Assembly: GCA_017996845.1 (NCBI GenBank)
Contig: JAGOGF010000001.1
Coordinates: 43,772-107,771 of the forward strand
Direction: 5' to 3'
Source of the DNA: Butyrivibrio sp.
Lineage (GTDB): Bacteria > Bacillota_A > Clostridia > Lachnospirales > Lachnospiraceae
DNA: 64,000 bases
In this document: in pieces, positions 17,342 to 25,658 of the stretch
How positions within the stretch are numbered: position 1 is the first letter of the stretch
How the letters are laid out: each line of letters opens with the position of its first letter
Made by a program: the position numbers and the translations under genes
Notes under the pieces: model-generated
Told to the model about the DNA's origin: nothing
Seen by the model: the letters and a program-made list of their open reading frames with translations, nothing else
The model's database searches: none

Positions 17342-19237
17342 TCAGTTGCAAATTCGCATCCACATCTCCATTTGTTTCTCTAATAACTCTTCTGTACTTT
17401 TTCTTCGCTCTTCCAGCAGCATCCATTCATCAAAATGTTCTTCTGTCACGCGCTGCCTTTCCTTTATACCAGCAATTTCTTCTTCCAACTTACCGATCTC
17501 TTTTTCAAGGAATATTCTTTTGTTATTTCCACTTTTTTTCACAATAGCCAGGTTCTCTTCTATTTCTGCAGGTTTCTCGTTTCTGGGCGCCTTTTCTTCG
17601 AAAAAAGCTGCCTTTTTCAGTTTTGCCTTCTCTTCCTGATAGGAATCATAATCCCCCGCGTAAGTAACCGATCTCCGATCTTCTATTTCTACTATCTTCG
17701 TTGCAATCCGGTTGATAAAGTATCGGTCATGCGATACAAACAATATTGTTCCCTGAAATAGAAGCAGTGCTTCTTCCAGACTCTCTCTTGCAGTAATATC
17801 CAGATGATTGGTCGGTTCATCCAGAATCAGGAAATTCACTTCCTTTTGCATCAGTTTTGCAAGTAATAATCTGCTTTTTTCTCCGCCTGACAGATTTTTC
17901 ACTTTTTTAAATACCTGCTCATTCCGGAATAAATACTTTGCAAGCAGTTCCCGTGCTTTTCCCTCATCTATGGATAAATCTTCACGAAATGTATCCAAAA
18001 CTGTTTTTTCTTCATTCGAAAATGTGACCTGTTGCGGCAAATATCCGATTTGAAGGCTGCATCCGATTTTTATGACTCCAGAATCTGCTTTTTCTTTTCC
18101 CATGAGTATCTTTAAAAGCGTTGTTTTTCCACATCCGTTTTTTCCGATGATTCCAACATGCTCCTTGAAATATATATCCATGCAGAAATCTGACAGAAGC
18201 TCTTTTTCACCAAAGCACTTATTAACATCCTGCATATACACTACATCTTTTCCGGATCTTTCATCATCATCAAAATCAACCAACAGGGTTTTTCCGGATG
18301 TTTTTGGTTTTTCAACTTTTTCCATGCGATCGAGTCTGTTCTGCATGGACTGCGCTCTTTTGAACATACTTTCATTGTCTGCTCTTGCGGCCCAATCACG
18401 CATCTGCCTGATTGCTCTTTCCATTTCTTTTATTTTTTTTTGCTGTTCTTTATACTCCGCAAGCTGTGCTTCTCTTCTTCTTTTCTTTTCTTTGCTGTAA
18501 TAGGAAAAATTACCATGATACAATTCTGATTTCCCATTTTCGATCTCTATGATCTGATTGACCGTTTTATCCAGAAAATAGCGGTCATGCGATACGATCA
18601 GTACCGTTCCTCTGTATGCTTTTATATATTCTTCCAACCATTGCAGCATTCCCAAATCCAGGTGATTGGTCGGTTCATCCAGAATGAGAATATCCGGATT
18701 TTGTAATAACACTTTGGCAAGACCTACCAGCGTTTTTTCTCCCCCGCTTAAAGATTCAAATTTATGTTTGAGAAAATCCTCTTCTATTTTCAGTCCACTG
18801 CAGATTCGCTCAAGTCTTTCCTGCGTCCGATAGCCATCCAGACTTTCATACTCCTCACATATCCTGCTGTAGCGAAGAAGTACTTTTTCCAAAGCAGTTT
18901 CGTCAAGCTTTCCCATTTCTGATTCCAGAATTTCTATCTGTGCTTTTATTGCTACCTGTTTTTCAAATGCCATCCACAATACATCGTTTACCGTCATCAT
19001 TTCATCATATTTGGGCAGCTGCTCCAGATAGCCCACTGCTGCTCCCTTTCGAACTGCGATCGATCCCCCGTCACATTTTTCCTGTCCTGTGATCATTTTC
19101 AGCACCGTTGATTTTCCACAGCCGTTCAGACCTGCAATGGCAATGCAGTCTCCCTCGCTTGCCTCTATATTTACATTTTCCAGAATCAGATCTGTTCCAT
19201 AATATTTTTTTAATTCATTGCATGCTATCTGTATCAT
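17342..19237 (-). CDS. ABC-F family ATPase, ribosome-protection type
   Basis: 631-residue soluble protein with two ABC ATPase domains and no TM segments. Domain 1 has Walker A GLNGCGKST, signature LSGGEKT and Walker B ILILDEPTNHLD; domain 2 has GKNGCGKTT, LSGGEKSR and FLILDEPTNHLD. Between them is the Lys/Arg-rich interdomain linker (about 230-320) that reaches the ribosomal E/P site in ABC-F proteins, and a coiled C-terminal tail follows. ABC-F proteins either regulate translation or displace antibiotics from the 50S subunit. True start is ATG 19237 with SD AGAGAGG; the longer reading from 19390 runs through a terminator hairpin and is probably a leader. Its attenuated 560-nt leader points to an antibiotic-inducible resistance function. 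Confidence 0.92.
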   Translation of the reverse strand: MIQIACNELKKYYGTDLILENVNIEASEGDCIAIAGLNGCGKSTVLKMITGQEKCDGGSIAVRKGAAVGYLEQLPKYDEMMTVNDVLWMAFEKQVAIKAQIEILESEMGKLDETALEKVLLRYSRICEEYESLDGYRTQERLERICSGLKIEEDFLKHKFESLSGGEKTLVGLAKVLLQNPDILILDEPTNHLDLGMLQWLEEYIKAYRGTVLIVSHDRYFLDKTVNQIIEIENGKSELYHGNFSYYSKEKKRRREAQLAEYKEQQKKIKEMERAIRQMRDWAARADNESMFKRAQSMQNRLDRMEKVEKPKTSGKTLLVDFDDDERSGKDVVYMQDVNKCFGEKELLSDFCMDIYFKEHVGIIGKNGCGKTTLLKILMGKEKADSGVIKIGCSLQIGYLPQQVTFSNEEKTVLDTFREDLSIDEGKARELLAKYLFRNEQVFKKVKNLSGGEKSRLLLAKLMQKEVNFLILDEPTNHLDITARESLEEALLLFQGTILFVSHDRYFINRIATKIVEIEDRRSVTYAGDYDSYQEEKAKLKKAAFFEEKAPRNEKPAEIEENLAIVKKSGNNKRIFLEKEIGKLEEEIAGIKERQRVTEEHFDEWMLLEERRKSTEELLEKQMEMWMRICN

Positions 19238-19307
19238 ATTTACCTCTCTCTGTTTGCATATCCGTTTTTCATTTACTGTTATCCTTTGCAGACATGCCCT
19301 TAACCGC

Positions 19308-19343
19308 AAAAAGACCTGTGTAAGTTTTCTTACACAGGTCTTT
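19308..19343 (-). terminator. Leader terminator T2 upstream of ABC-F gene
   Basis: A perfect 15-bp stem (arms 19310-19324 and 19329-19343, each containing the core GACCTGTGTAAG or its complement) with a 4-nt loop; on the minus-strand RNA it ends in UUUUUG. It lies 70 bp before the ABC-F start codon, so it would stop transcription inside the leader unless disrupted. Confidence 0.85.
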
Positions 19344-19354
19344 TCTGATCCAGA

Positions 19355-19390
19355 ACAAAATCGTGCTGTTTTCGCACGATTTTGTTTCAT
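19355..19390 (-). promoter_or_regulatory. Second leader ORF start and 12-bp hairpin of the ABC-F attenuator
   Basis: An ATG at 19390 with AAGGA 4 nt upstream begins MKQNRAKTARFCSGSEK, in frame with the ABC-F gene and without a stop before it. Codons 2-12 form a perfect 12-bp hairpin ACAAAATCGTGC / GCACGATTTTGT (19355-19385, loop TGTTTTC) directly before terminator T2. It is either a second leader peptide or an alternative N-terminal extension; the Arg/Lys-rich, non-conserved-looking sequence and the intervening terminator favour a leader. Confidence 0.5.
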
Positions 19391-19573
19391 ATTATCCTTA
19401 AGAGAATTTTATTTCACTGCAGTGCATGCGATCCGTTATTACCTGAAACAGATTCTAACTTCCTGTATCCTTGCAGATTATGCAAAATGCAATTTCAAGA
19501 AAACATGCAGCCAATCATTCAGTTCAAATCTGTCACCTGCATTTTCCAAAGAAAGCTTTTCTCCCATTGGATT

Positions 19574-19602
19574 AAAAAACCTGAGTAAGTTCTTTACTCA
19601 GG
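19574..19602 (-). terminator. Leader terminator T1 upstream of ABC-F gene
   Basis: Stem CCTGAGTAA / TTACTCAGG (19580-19588 and 19594-19602) with a 5-nt loop and six U on the minus transcript. It begins 32 bp after the leader ORF stop. Its stem is similar to that of T2 (CCTGAGTAAG against CCTGTGTAAG). The end of the leader ORF, AGTAAGT, is complementary to ACTTACT of the T1 stem and could form a competing antiterminator. Confidence 0.85.
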
Positions 19603-19634
19603 CACAAGATTTTGATTTATGATATGGGCAAAGT

Positions 19635-19766
19635 TTACTTACTACTTTTTTGAATATTCAATTTTGGGCAGACTTCCAGCGCAGACTGAATTAAAACATG
19701 CGTAATGCCGGATAGAGAGATTGGCAGACGGTCTAAAATTGTATTCTCAAAAAAGCACTGATTCAT
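19635..19766 (-). CDS. 43-residue leader ORF of ABC-F attenuator
   Basis: Short ORF beginning MNQCFFENTILDRLP and ending NIQKSSK, with a strong SD GGAGG 7 nt before its ATG and a promoter immediately upstream. It has no recognisable domain. Its position before T1 fits a regulatory leader peptide: a ribosome stalled on it by an antibiotic would change the folding of the downstream RNA. It could instead encode a small functional protein. Confidence 0.6.
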   Translation of the reverse strand: MNQCFFENTILDRLPISLSGITHVLIQSALEVCPKLNIQKSSK

Positions 19767-19797
19767 CTCTTTGCCTCCATTTCTTTTTTATATTTGT

Positions 19798-19826
19798 AAT
19801 ATAGCATGCATTTTTTTTATTTTCAA
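19798..19826 (-). promoter_or_regulatory. Sigma-A promoter of the ABC-F transcript
   Basis: TTGAAA (19826-19821), 17 bp, TATATT (19803-19798) on the minus strand, about 32 bp before the leader-ORF ATG. Transcription would start near 19791 and give a leader of about 555 nt before the ABC-F start codon. The remaining gap up to 19919 is AT-rich with no gene. Confidence 0.65.
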
Positions 19827-19919
19827 TTTACTTCCAGGTATAAATTATTTTATCAGAGCACCTTTTTTCTTTTTACAAATCAGTTTGGATCATACAGCCT
19901 CAATAAAATACATAATGGT

Positions 19920-20348
19920 CTATTGTATGATTACCCGCTGATACATCGAATGATCCGGACGAAACTGTACCAGATCCCACAAATTCCCATACAGATCTTT
20001 GAAAACAGCTACTGTTCCGTAATCCGCCTCCTTCGGCTCCCTTTCGAATTCAATTCCGATTTTCTTCATTTCATGATAATCTCTCCAGAAATCATCCGTC
20101 CCCAGAAACAGAAAAACCCTTCCGCCTGCCTGGTTCCCGATGAAAGGCTCCTGCGCAGATTTCGAAGCTCTTGCAAGCAGTATGGTCGTCCCATTTGATC
20201 CAGGCGGAGATACCACTACCCATCTTTTGTCCTGCTCCGGCTGATAAGTATCCTCCACTAATTCAAAATGCAGTTTTTTCGTATAAAAATCGATTGCTTC
20301 GTCATAATCCTTTACCACGATTGCAATATGCACAATTGATTGTATCAT
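19920..20348 (-). CDS. VOC (glyoxalase/bleomycin-resistance) family protein
   Basis: 142 residues with the paired beta-alpha-beta-beta-beta modules of the vicinal oxygen chelate fold: IVHIAIVVKDYDEAIDFYTK at the N-terminus (His metal ligand) and YGTVAVFKDLYGNLWDLVQF at the C-terminus (the last acidic ligand position reads Asp in LWDLVQ). Such proteins are lyases, isomerases or drug-binding proteins; the substrate is unknown. Start ATG 20348 has GAGGAG 8 nt upstream; the eight codons before it contain that SD. First downstream gene is a cupin protein on the other side of 69 bp of non-coding sequence. Confidence 0.88.
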   Translation of the reverse strand: MIQSIVHIAIVVKDYDEAIDFYTKKLHFELVEDTYQPEQDKRWVVVSPPGSNGTTILLARASKSAQEPFIGNQAGGRVFLFLGTDDFWRDYHEMKKIGIEFEREPKEADYGTVAVFKDLYGNLWDLVQFRPDHSMYQRVIIQ

Positions 20349-20417
20349 TGGTTCGTTCTCCTCTTTGGTCATTCGCTTACATTCTTAATATCATACGAAA
20401 AAACTGTTCCACACATT

Positions 20418-20831
20418 TTAAAGACCGGCATGAGCAAAATTAATCGGATCTACTACCGTTTTATCATTTTTGATCATTTCTCTTTTGTTGATGCCGGATG
20501 GCACATACCTGAATATGATAAATTCGGCCACATCCTCCGTATCATTCTCAAAGGTATGAGCACTGTTGCCGATATCGATCAGATCCCCTTCCGCTACATA
20601 TAAATCCTGCTCGCTTTTTTCCGGATCAAGATAGCGGCATAACAATTTTCCTTTTATCATGAGCAGATTCTCTGAAATGTGCTCATGATAATGCCATTCC
20701 TGAATCGTATGCGGCCTGATGCTGTTCACATGAATCTCTGCCTCATCAAAAATATAATAATTCACATCCGTTCCATTTGCTTTGCTGACATGAATGGAAT
20801 CTTTTTTATGTATGACGTTTAGTTCCTTCAC
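20418..20831 (-). CDS. Cupin-domain protein
   Basis: 137 residues with a single conserved cupin barrel. Motif 1 reads HTIQEWHYHEHISENLLMIKG (two His and a Glu as metal ligands) and motif 2 GDLIDIGNSAHTFEND. Small single-domain cupins are sugar isomerases, dioxygenases or ligand-binding proteins; nothing here fixes the substrate. I choose GTG at 20831 because AAGGGGG lies 5 nt upstream; the longer reading would begin at a TTG with no SD. It ends 70 bp before the VOC gene and starts 28 bp after the DUF4256 gene, so VOC, cupin and DUF4256 may share a transcript. Confidence 0.85.
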   Translation of the reverse strand: MKELNVIHKKDSIHVSKANGTDVNYYIFDEAEIHVNSIRPHTIQEWHYHEHISENLLMIKGKLLCRYLDPEKSEQDLYVAEGDLIDIGNSAHTFENDTEDVAEFIIFRYVPSGINKREMIKNDKTVVDPINFAHAGL

Positions 20832-20858
20832 ACTTTCCCCCTTGGAATATCGCAAGAA

Positions 20859-21386
20859 TCAGATCATGATTTTACACCGAAACCCTCTGATACGATAATA
20901 AGACTGTACGCCATTGCAATAAATAAATGTTCTGCCATGACACTTACTCCCAAAAAGAGCGTCCCCTTTTTTGCGAAAACCGGTATCCGTCAGAATCCAT
21001 GACTGCGACTTCACATCGAACTCTCCCAGTCCCTGCAGATACAGATAATCTTCCTCATTCAGAATGTCTGCACCGATCTCTCCGGCCATCTTTTCGGCAC
21101 TACTGACCGGCTTATTTTCCTCCCTTGCATTCCATGCCGCTTCGTCATAGCAGACACTCCTTCTCTTCGTGGGAGATTCCGGACTGCAATCATAAAACCA
21201 GAATCTTCCATCTTTGTATCCTACTACATCCGGTTCGCCATCCATCTTCTCCATCCGCATGAGAATCTCCACCCGGTCACTTTTTTCAAGTGCCGCCTGT
21301 ACATCACTCCATTTAAGATCCGAATGATGCTGCATATTATCCCCAAAACGTTTCTCCAGTGTTTTGATAAAAGCCTTTTTTTCCAT
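20859..21386 (-). CDS. DUF4256 family protein
   Basis: 175 residues, full length for DUF4256. Recognisable blocks are LKWSDVQAALEKS, MDGEPDVVGYKDGRFWFYDC, SPESPTKRRSVCYDEAAW and a C-terminal FIYCNGVQSYYRIRGFR. Function is unknown; the family is widespread in Bacteroidetes and Clostridia as a stand-alone cytosolic protein. The ATG at 21386 has GGGAAGGA 4 nt upstream. The reading frame stays open for another 83 codons upstream into the preceding gene, but that part overlaps a GNAT remnant and the GH3 3' end in other frames, so it is not coding. Confidence 0.88.
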   Translation of the reverse strand: MEKKAFIKTLEKRFGDNMQHHSDLKWSDVQAALEKSDRVEILMRMEKMDGEPDVVGYKDGRFWFYDCSPESPTKRRSVCYDEAAWNAREENKPVSSAEKMAGEIGADILNEEDYLYLQGLGEFDVKSQSWILTDTGFRKKGDALFGSKCHGRTFIYCNGVQSYYRIRGFRCKIMI

Positions 21387-21439
21387 TGAATCCTTCCCGG
21401 GCATTTTCTGCAATGCTCCTGCATGATGAAGCTTTGAAT

Positions 21440-21544
21440 TTATAGATTTTTGGTATAATAATGCCGTTTTCCCGTTACCGGATACTGCTCCAGCGCAAAG
21501 ACTTCCTGATAGCCGTATTTCAAATAAAATTCCGGTATCCACTT
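21440..21544 (-). pseudogene. 3' remnant of a GNAT acetyltransferase gene
   Basis: Between the GH3 stop and the DUF4256 gene one frame reads KWIPEFYLKYGYQEVFALEQ and continues to ...GKRHYYTKNL before a stop at 21440-21442. This is the typical C-terminal strand of GNAT-family acetyltransferases (FYxKYGF...Y...GKRHYY.K). The acetyl-CoA-binding core is absent, because the frame runs straight into the GH3 gene. Only about 34 residues survive. Confidence 0.6.
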
Positions 21545-23733
21545 TATTTCTTTGCGTAGCCACGTTTGTATATATTTCCTTTCGAATCAGTGTAAGGCTC
21601 ATAATCATCCGGTGTGTCCTCGGCATGTCTTTCAATTGTGTCCATGTCTTTTGGCAGATTATAAGGTAATACGCCGCCTGCCTGCATCCTGCCCATCAAG
21701 ATATCAAACATAACCTCTTTTTCCGTGCCAAATTCTGCAAAAACCGCATCGCAATATGGTTCAAATTCTGCAGGAACACAGGGATTGTGCATACTGATAA
21801 TCACAATGACCGGTTTGTCCTTCATTTTCGTTCGCGCCAGGATCACATTGTCAAGATCCTGTTCATTGGCGATATGCACCGTCTTTCCATAATAACTTCT
21901 ATTGGTAAAATTCTCTCTGAAATCTCCACCTGCTATACTGACTTTTCTGGCAGAAACCGCAGTATAGGGTCTGTATTGCAGTGGAATCGGGATGTAACCA
22001 TTCCCGCCATTTTGCAGATCTGTACTGCTGTATCCGTTATCGGATAATGGACTTTCCATAAAGACGATTGCACAATCTGCTTCTTCCGGATCATCCGTCA
22101 ATGCAATACCCTCCGGCATATCCGAAGGCTGCAGCGGCATGAATTTTTTCTCCGGGCTCATAAGGCGCATGAACCCCATCCGTTCTCCAATTTGTCTTTC
22201 CGGGCACCAGATCTTCATCCCTTTTGTAAGTGGCAATATATTTCCATTATTCTTCAGAAGTACCAATGATTCTGCCTGTGCCGCTCTGCCTTTTGCGCGA
22301 AATGCGCTGCAGCCGACTATTTTCCCTGCTTTGTCAGGATCGACATACGGATTTTCGAAAAGACCCAGACGAAACATATTTCTGAGCAGTCTGACGGCAC
22401 TTTCTTCATAGCGTGCCCGCATAAATGTCTCGCCATACTCTCTGCAGCCAATGTCATAGGCATCCACAACCGGCTCTACCAGATTATTCCCTCCAAACTG
22501 ATCTACCCCGTTCATAATAATGCGAAGATGTCTTTCCGCTTCTGTCAGTTTCTCCATGCCATAGCATCTCGAACCGAAGCCTTCAATCGTATCTGCCGGA
22601 TCCTGTGTGATCCCCCAATCTGTGCATACTACGCCGTCATAACCATAACGCTCACGCAGCAGATCATAAATCAAATATCTGCTATAGGAATTCCCTACAT
22701 TTTCATGATTTTTAGCATCCATGTCCCATGACACCGTATAGTATGGCATCAAGGCTGCTGCTTTTGCGGTTGGCCCATCCAGCGCGAAAGCACCTTCTGT
22801 AAAGACACGCAGATGGTCTTCAAACCTGCCCCCTGGATAAACTGCATAGCATCCGAAAGCATAATGAGCATCTCGCCCGCCTTCACCTGTGCCGCCGCCA
22901 GGCCAGTGCTTGGCCATTGCAATTACACTGTCTTTTCCCCAGCCATCCGGTTCTCCTTCTGTTGTCTGCAGCCCGTCACAGTATGCCTTTGCCATGGCAA
23001 TGTTATTTTCCGGGTCTGTACCGGGAGTATCTTCCAGCCGCATCCATCTTGGCTCTGTCGCCAGGTCAATTTGTGGCCAGAGCGCTGTTGTAATCCCCAT
23101 CGCACGATACTCGATTGCAGCCGTTTTGGCGAATTCCTTAACGGTTTCAATTGAATGAAGTGCAGTCATGCCGATACCTTCCGGCCAAATCGATACACCG
23201 CTTCCCGTACTTTTAAATTCTGCTCCTGCAAAAGACTCTCCATGCCTTGGGTCAGACGAAATATTGACCGGTATGCCAAACGGAAGTGATTCTGCCTTCT
23301 TTTGCAATTCATTATTCCATCCCGCAGCATGTTCCGGTGTATCGAGTATCGCAAGCAGTACATGGCGGATATGATCACTTTCCAGAAATTTCTTCTGTTC
23401 ATCCGTCAGATCAAAAGGCTTTGCGCCGCTTTCTGCAAGACTTTTCCCATTGTAATGTCCGATGAACGGACCCTGAACAGATGCCGGAACACACTGATGC
23501 GCAGAATACAGCATCAATCCTGCAATTTCCGCAATGTCAAGTCTTGCTGCCAGATCTTTGGCCCTCACCTCATCCGAAAGTCTCCAATCTTCATAAGGCA
23601 GCAGTTCTCCTGTTCCTGCCATGTCCTTGAACTTCAGTCCATCCTGTTCAATCAGCCTGCCACTCATTGTTCCCAAAACAACAGTTTTACCATTTTGGTC
23701 TTTTCCAGCTTCAAATATTTTGTAATTCCCCAC
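21544..23733 (-). CDS. Glycoside hydrolase family 3 protein
   Basis: 729 residues, no signal peptide, so probably cytosolic. The N-terminal GH3 TIM-barrel carries substrate-binding AMAKHWPGGGTGEGGRDAHY and the nucleophile Asp in YDGVVCTDWG (about residue 352); the alpha/beta sandwich C-domain follows (about 470-700, LVLLKNNGNILPL). GH3 enzymes are beta-glucosidases, beta-xylosidases or N-acetylglucosaminidases; the lack of the KHFPG(H/D)GxxxxDxH motif of NagZ argues against the last. Start is GTG at 23733 with SD GGAGGG 9 nt upstream. Downstream it abuts a GNAT remnant. The 259 bp gap before it (23734-23992) holds no gene I can recognise. Confidence 0.92.
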   Translation of the reverse strand: MGNYKIFEAGKDQNGKTVVLGTMSGRLIEQDGLKFKDMAGTGELLPYEDWRLSDEVRAKDLAARLDIAEIAGLMLYSAHQCVPASVQGPFIGHYNGKSLAESGAKPFDLTDEQKKFLESDHIRHVLLAILDTPEHAAGWNNELQKKAESLPFGIPVNISSDPRHGESFAGAEFKSTGSGVSIWPEGIGMTALHSIETVKEFAKTAAIEYRAMGITTALWPQIDLATEPRWMRLEDTPGTDPENNIAMAKAYCDGLQTTEGEPDGWGKDSVIAMAKHWPGGGTGEGGRDAHYAFGCYAVYPGGRFEDHLRVFTEGAFALDGPTAKAAALMPYYTVSWDMDAKNHENVGNSYSRYLIYDLLRERYGYDGVVCTDWGITQDPADTIEGFGSRCYGMEKLTEAERHLRIIMNGVDQFGGNNLVEPVVDAYDIGCREYGETFMRARYEESAVRLLRNMFRLGLFENPYVDPDKAGKIVGCSAFRAKGRAAQAESLVLLKNNGNILPLTKGMKIWCPERQIGERMGFMRLMSPEKKFMPLQPSDMPEGIALTDDPEEADCAIVFMESPLSDNGYSSTDLQNGGNGYIPIPLQYRPYTAVSARKVSIAGGDFRENFTNRSYYGKTVHIANEQDLDNVILARTKMKDKPVIVIISMHNPCVPAEFEPYCDAVFAEFGTEKEVMFDILMGRMQAGGVLPYNLPKDMDTIERHAEDTPDDYEPYTDSKGNIYKRGYAKK

Positions 23734-23992
23734 GTTGTTATACCCTCCAGTATTTTTATGATAGCCTTCTTAATCCAATCAAAAAATCTTCCTGTATTTC
23801 TGTCCCAAATCCATTTGATTGACAGTATGCTTCCCATAAATGAATATTCTGCATACTTACCAATTTATCATAACATTTGCCCCGTTCCGCAGACAATAAC
23901 AGTTTTTAGTCTGTTGCCTGTGATGTCAGCAATTTGCAGGAAGGTCTTACTCATAAAATTGCACCTGCCGGAAAAGAGATTTGAAACGATTC

Positions 23993-24337
23993 TCAGAAAT
24001 TGCTCCCGTTCCAACCCCAGTCGGATGTCGGAGAATATTTGATGTAGATATGATCCGATGTTATTTTTAATATGTCATTGAATATGCGGGTGATTTCACC
24101 TGTCAGCTTATCAAATGCCGGCGGATTCGAATTTCCATATATTTGAACCTCAATAAATGCCGATGGCTGGGAATTGTCACCTCGAAAATACAAATGATAA
24201 TTATCCTGAAAACCAATCATGAGCCACTGTTCACTTTTCCCCGGGATGGCTGTAATTGCCTGCCCCAATCTTTCTTTCAACTGCTTTTCCTGTTCCTGTG
24301 AAATCGCTGCACTCACTTTTGCATTAATAAATGGCAT
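23993..24337 (-). CDS. MIF-like tautomerase
   Basis: 114 residues of the macrophage migration inhibitory factor / phenylpyruvate tautomerase fold. After Met removal the N-terminus is Pro (MPFINAKVSAAI), the catalytic base of the superfamily. WLMIGFQDNYHLYFRGD and the C-terminal SDWGWNGSNF match the bacterial MIF-like type. It would be a homotrimeric keto-enol tautomerase; the physiological substrate is unknown. The start is fixed by the Pro-1 and by AGGAGG about 10 nt upstream; the 18 codons before it are not coding. Confidence 0.88.
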   Translation of the reverse strand: MPFINAKVSAAISQEQEKQLKERLGQAITAIPGKSEQWLMIGFQDNYHLYFRGDNSQPSAFIEVQIYGNSNPPAFDKLTGEITRIFNDILKITSDHIYIKYSPTSDWGWNGSNF

Positions 24338-24536
24338 CTTCTCTGATCCTCCTGCTGCGTTTTTCTTTTGATGTTCCAATGATTCAATCAATATGACTTG
24401 TTCCTTCTATCCATTTTAGTTCCGCCTGTAATTATAACATATTCAGACTTTTCTAATGCCTTTTATCATCCTTTCAGAAGGTTTCTATTCTGATATTTGC
24501 TCTCAAAATCACGCAGTTCAAATATCTCCCGTGTCA

Positions 24537-25658
24537 TTATTGAAAATGAGGTTTCCCGCTTTCGAAATAGGACTCCACCGCATCTGCAATCCTGATACTT
24601 GCCTTTCCGTCTCCATAAGGATTTGCCGCTTCGCTCATTTTCAGATAAGTATCCGGATCCCGCAGAAGCTTCGCAGTATCCTGATAAATATCTTCTTCCT
24701 TTGTCCCCACCAGTTTTAACGTTCCTGCAGCTACCCCCTCCGGCCGCTCTGTGGTATCTCTCAGTACCAGTACCGGCTTGCCCAGGGAAGGTGCTTCCTC
24801 CTGAATTCCGCCGCTGTCCGTCATAACAAGGTATGCGTGGCTTAAAAAATTATGAAAATCAATTACATCCAGGGGCTCAATTAATCTGACTCTTTCACTT
24901 CCCGCAAATATTTCTTCTGCAGTTTCTCTGATAACGGGATTCAGATGTATCGGATAAATTACTTTTACATCTTCGAATTCTTCCGTAATTCTCCTGACTG
25001 CATGAAAAATATGTTTCATGGCGTCTCCGAGATTTTCTCTTCTGTGTGCAGTCAAAAGAATCAGCCGACTTCCTTTTGCCCACTCCAGCTGCGGATGCGT
25101 ATAATTTTTCTGTACTGTCATAGCCAGTGCATCGATCGCTGTATTACCGGTCACACAGATCATGGAATCATCGATGTTTTCAAGCAGAAGATTTTTTCTG
25201 CTTTCTTCTGTTGGTGCAAAAAACAACGTTGCAATACGATCCACCATCTGCCGATTCATTTCTTCCGGAAAAGGAGAATATTTATTCCAGGTGCGCAGTC
25301 CTGCTTCTACGTGTCCTACCGGAATCTGATGATAAAAGGCTGCCAGTGCCCCAACAAAGGTGGTTGTCGTATCCCCGTGTACCAGAATAAGATCTACCTT
25401 TTCCTGTAGCAGAATTTCTTCCAATCCAAGAAGTGCAGCAGTTGTAATCTGTGATAAGGTTTGTCTTGCTTTCATGATGTCCAGATCGTAATCCGGTATG
25501 ATTCCAAATATCGTAAGCACCTGATCCAGCATCTGCCGATGCTGTGCTGTGACACAAACCTTGCAGCAGATATCCTGTCTTTTCTGCAGTTCTTTAACTA
25601 AGGGGGACATCTTGATCGCTTCCGGTCTGGTTCCGAAAATTACCAATATTTTTTTCAC
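24537..25658 (-). CDS. wecB: UDP-N-acetylglucosamine 2-epimerase (non-hydrolysing)
   Basis: 373 residues, GT-B fold, full length. Signatures: IFGTRPEAIKMSPL at the N-terminus, GHVEAGLRT, FPEEMNRQ, ILLTAHRREN, and DSGGIQEEAPSLGKPVLVLRD with TERPEG. It interconverts UDP-GlcNAc and UDP-ManNAc, which feeds ManNAc-containing glycans. The start is GTG at 25658, overlapping the stop of the glycosyltransferase gene by 4 bp (GTGA), so the two are translationally coupled. In E. coli the homologous enzyme supplies the NfrB polysaccharide synthase, which the upstream gene resembles. Also known as mnaA in Gram-positives. Confidence 0.95.
   Translation of the reverse strand: MKKILVIFGTRPEAIKMSPLVKELQKRQDICCKVCVTAQHRQMLDQVLTIFGIIPDYDLDIMKARQTLSQITTAALLGLEEILLQEKVDLILVHGDTTTTFVGALAAFYHQIPVGHVEAGLRTWNKYSPFPEEMNRQMVDRIATLFFAPTEESRKNLLLENIDDSMICVTGNTAIDALAMTVQKNYTHPQLEWAKGSRLILLTAHRRENLGDAMKHIFHAVRRITEEFEDVKVIYPIHLNPVIRETAEEIFAGSERVRLIEPLDVIDFHNFLSHAYLVMTDSGGIQEEAPSLGKPVLVLRDTTERPEGVAAGTLKLVGTKEEDIYQDTAKLLRDPDTYLKMSEAANPYGDGKASIRIADAVESYFESGKPHFQ

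Noticed and set aside
17342..19390. Extended ABC-F protein starting at 19390
   Set aside because: The extension is encoded across a strong terminator hairpin and does not resemble ABC-F N-termini; ATG 19237 has a better SD.
20859..21635. Extended N-terminus for the DUF4256 gene (258 codons)
   Set aside because: The extra 83 codons overlap the GH3 3' end and a GNAT remnant in other frames; a good SD precedes the ATG at 21386.
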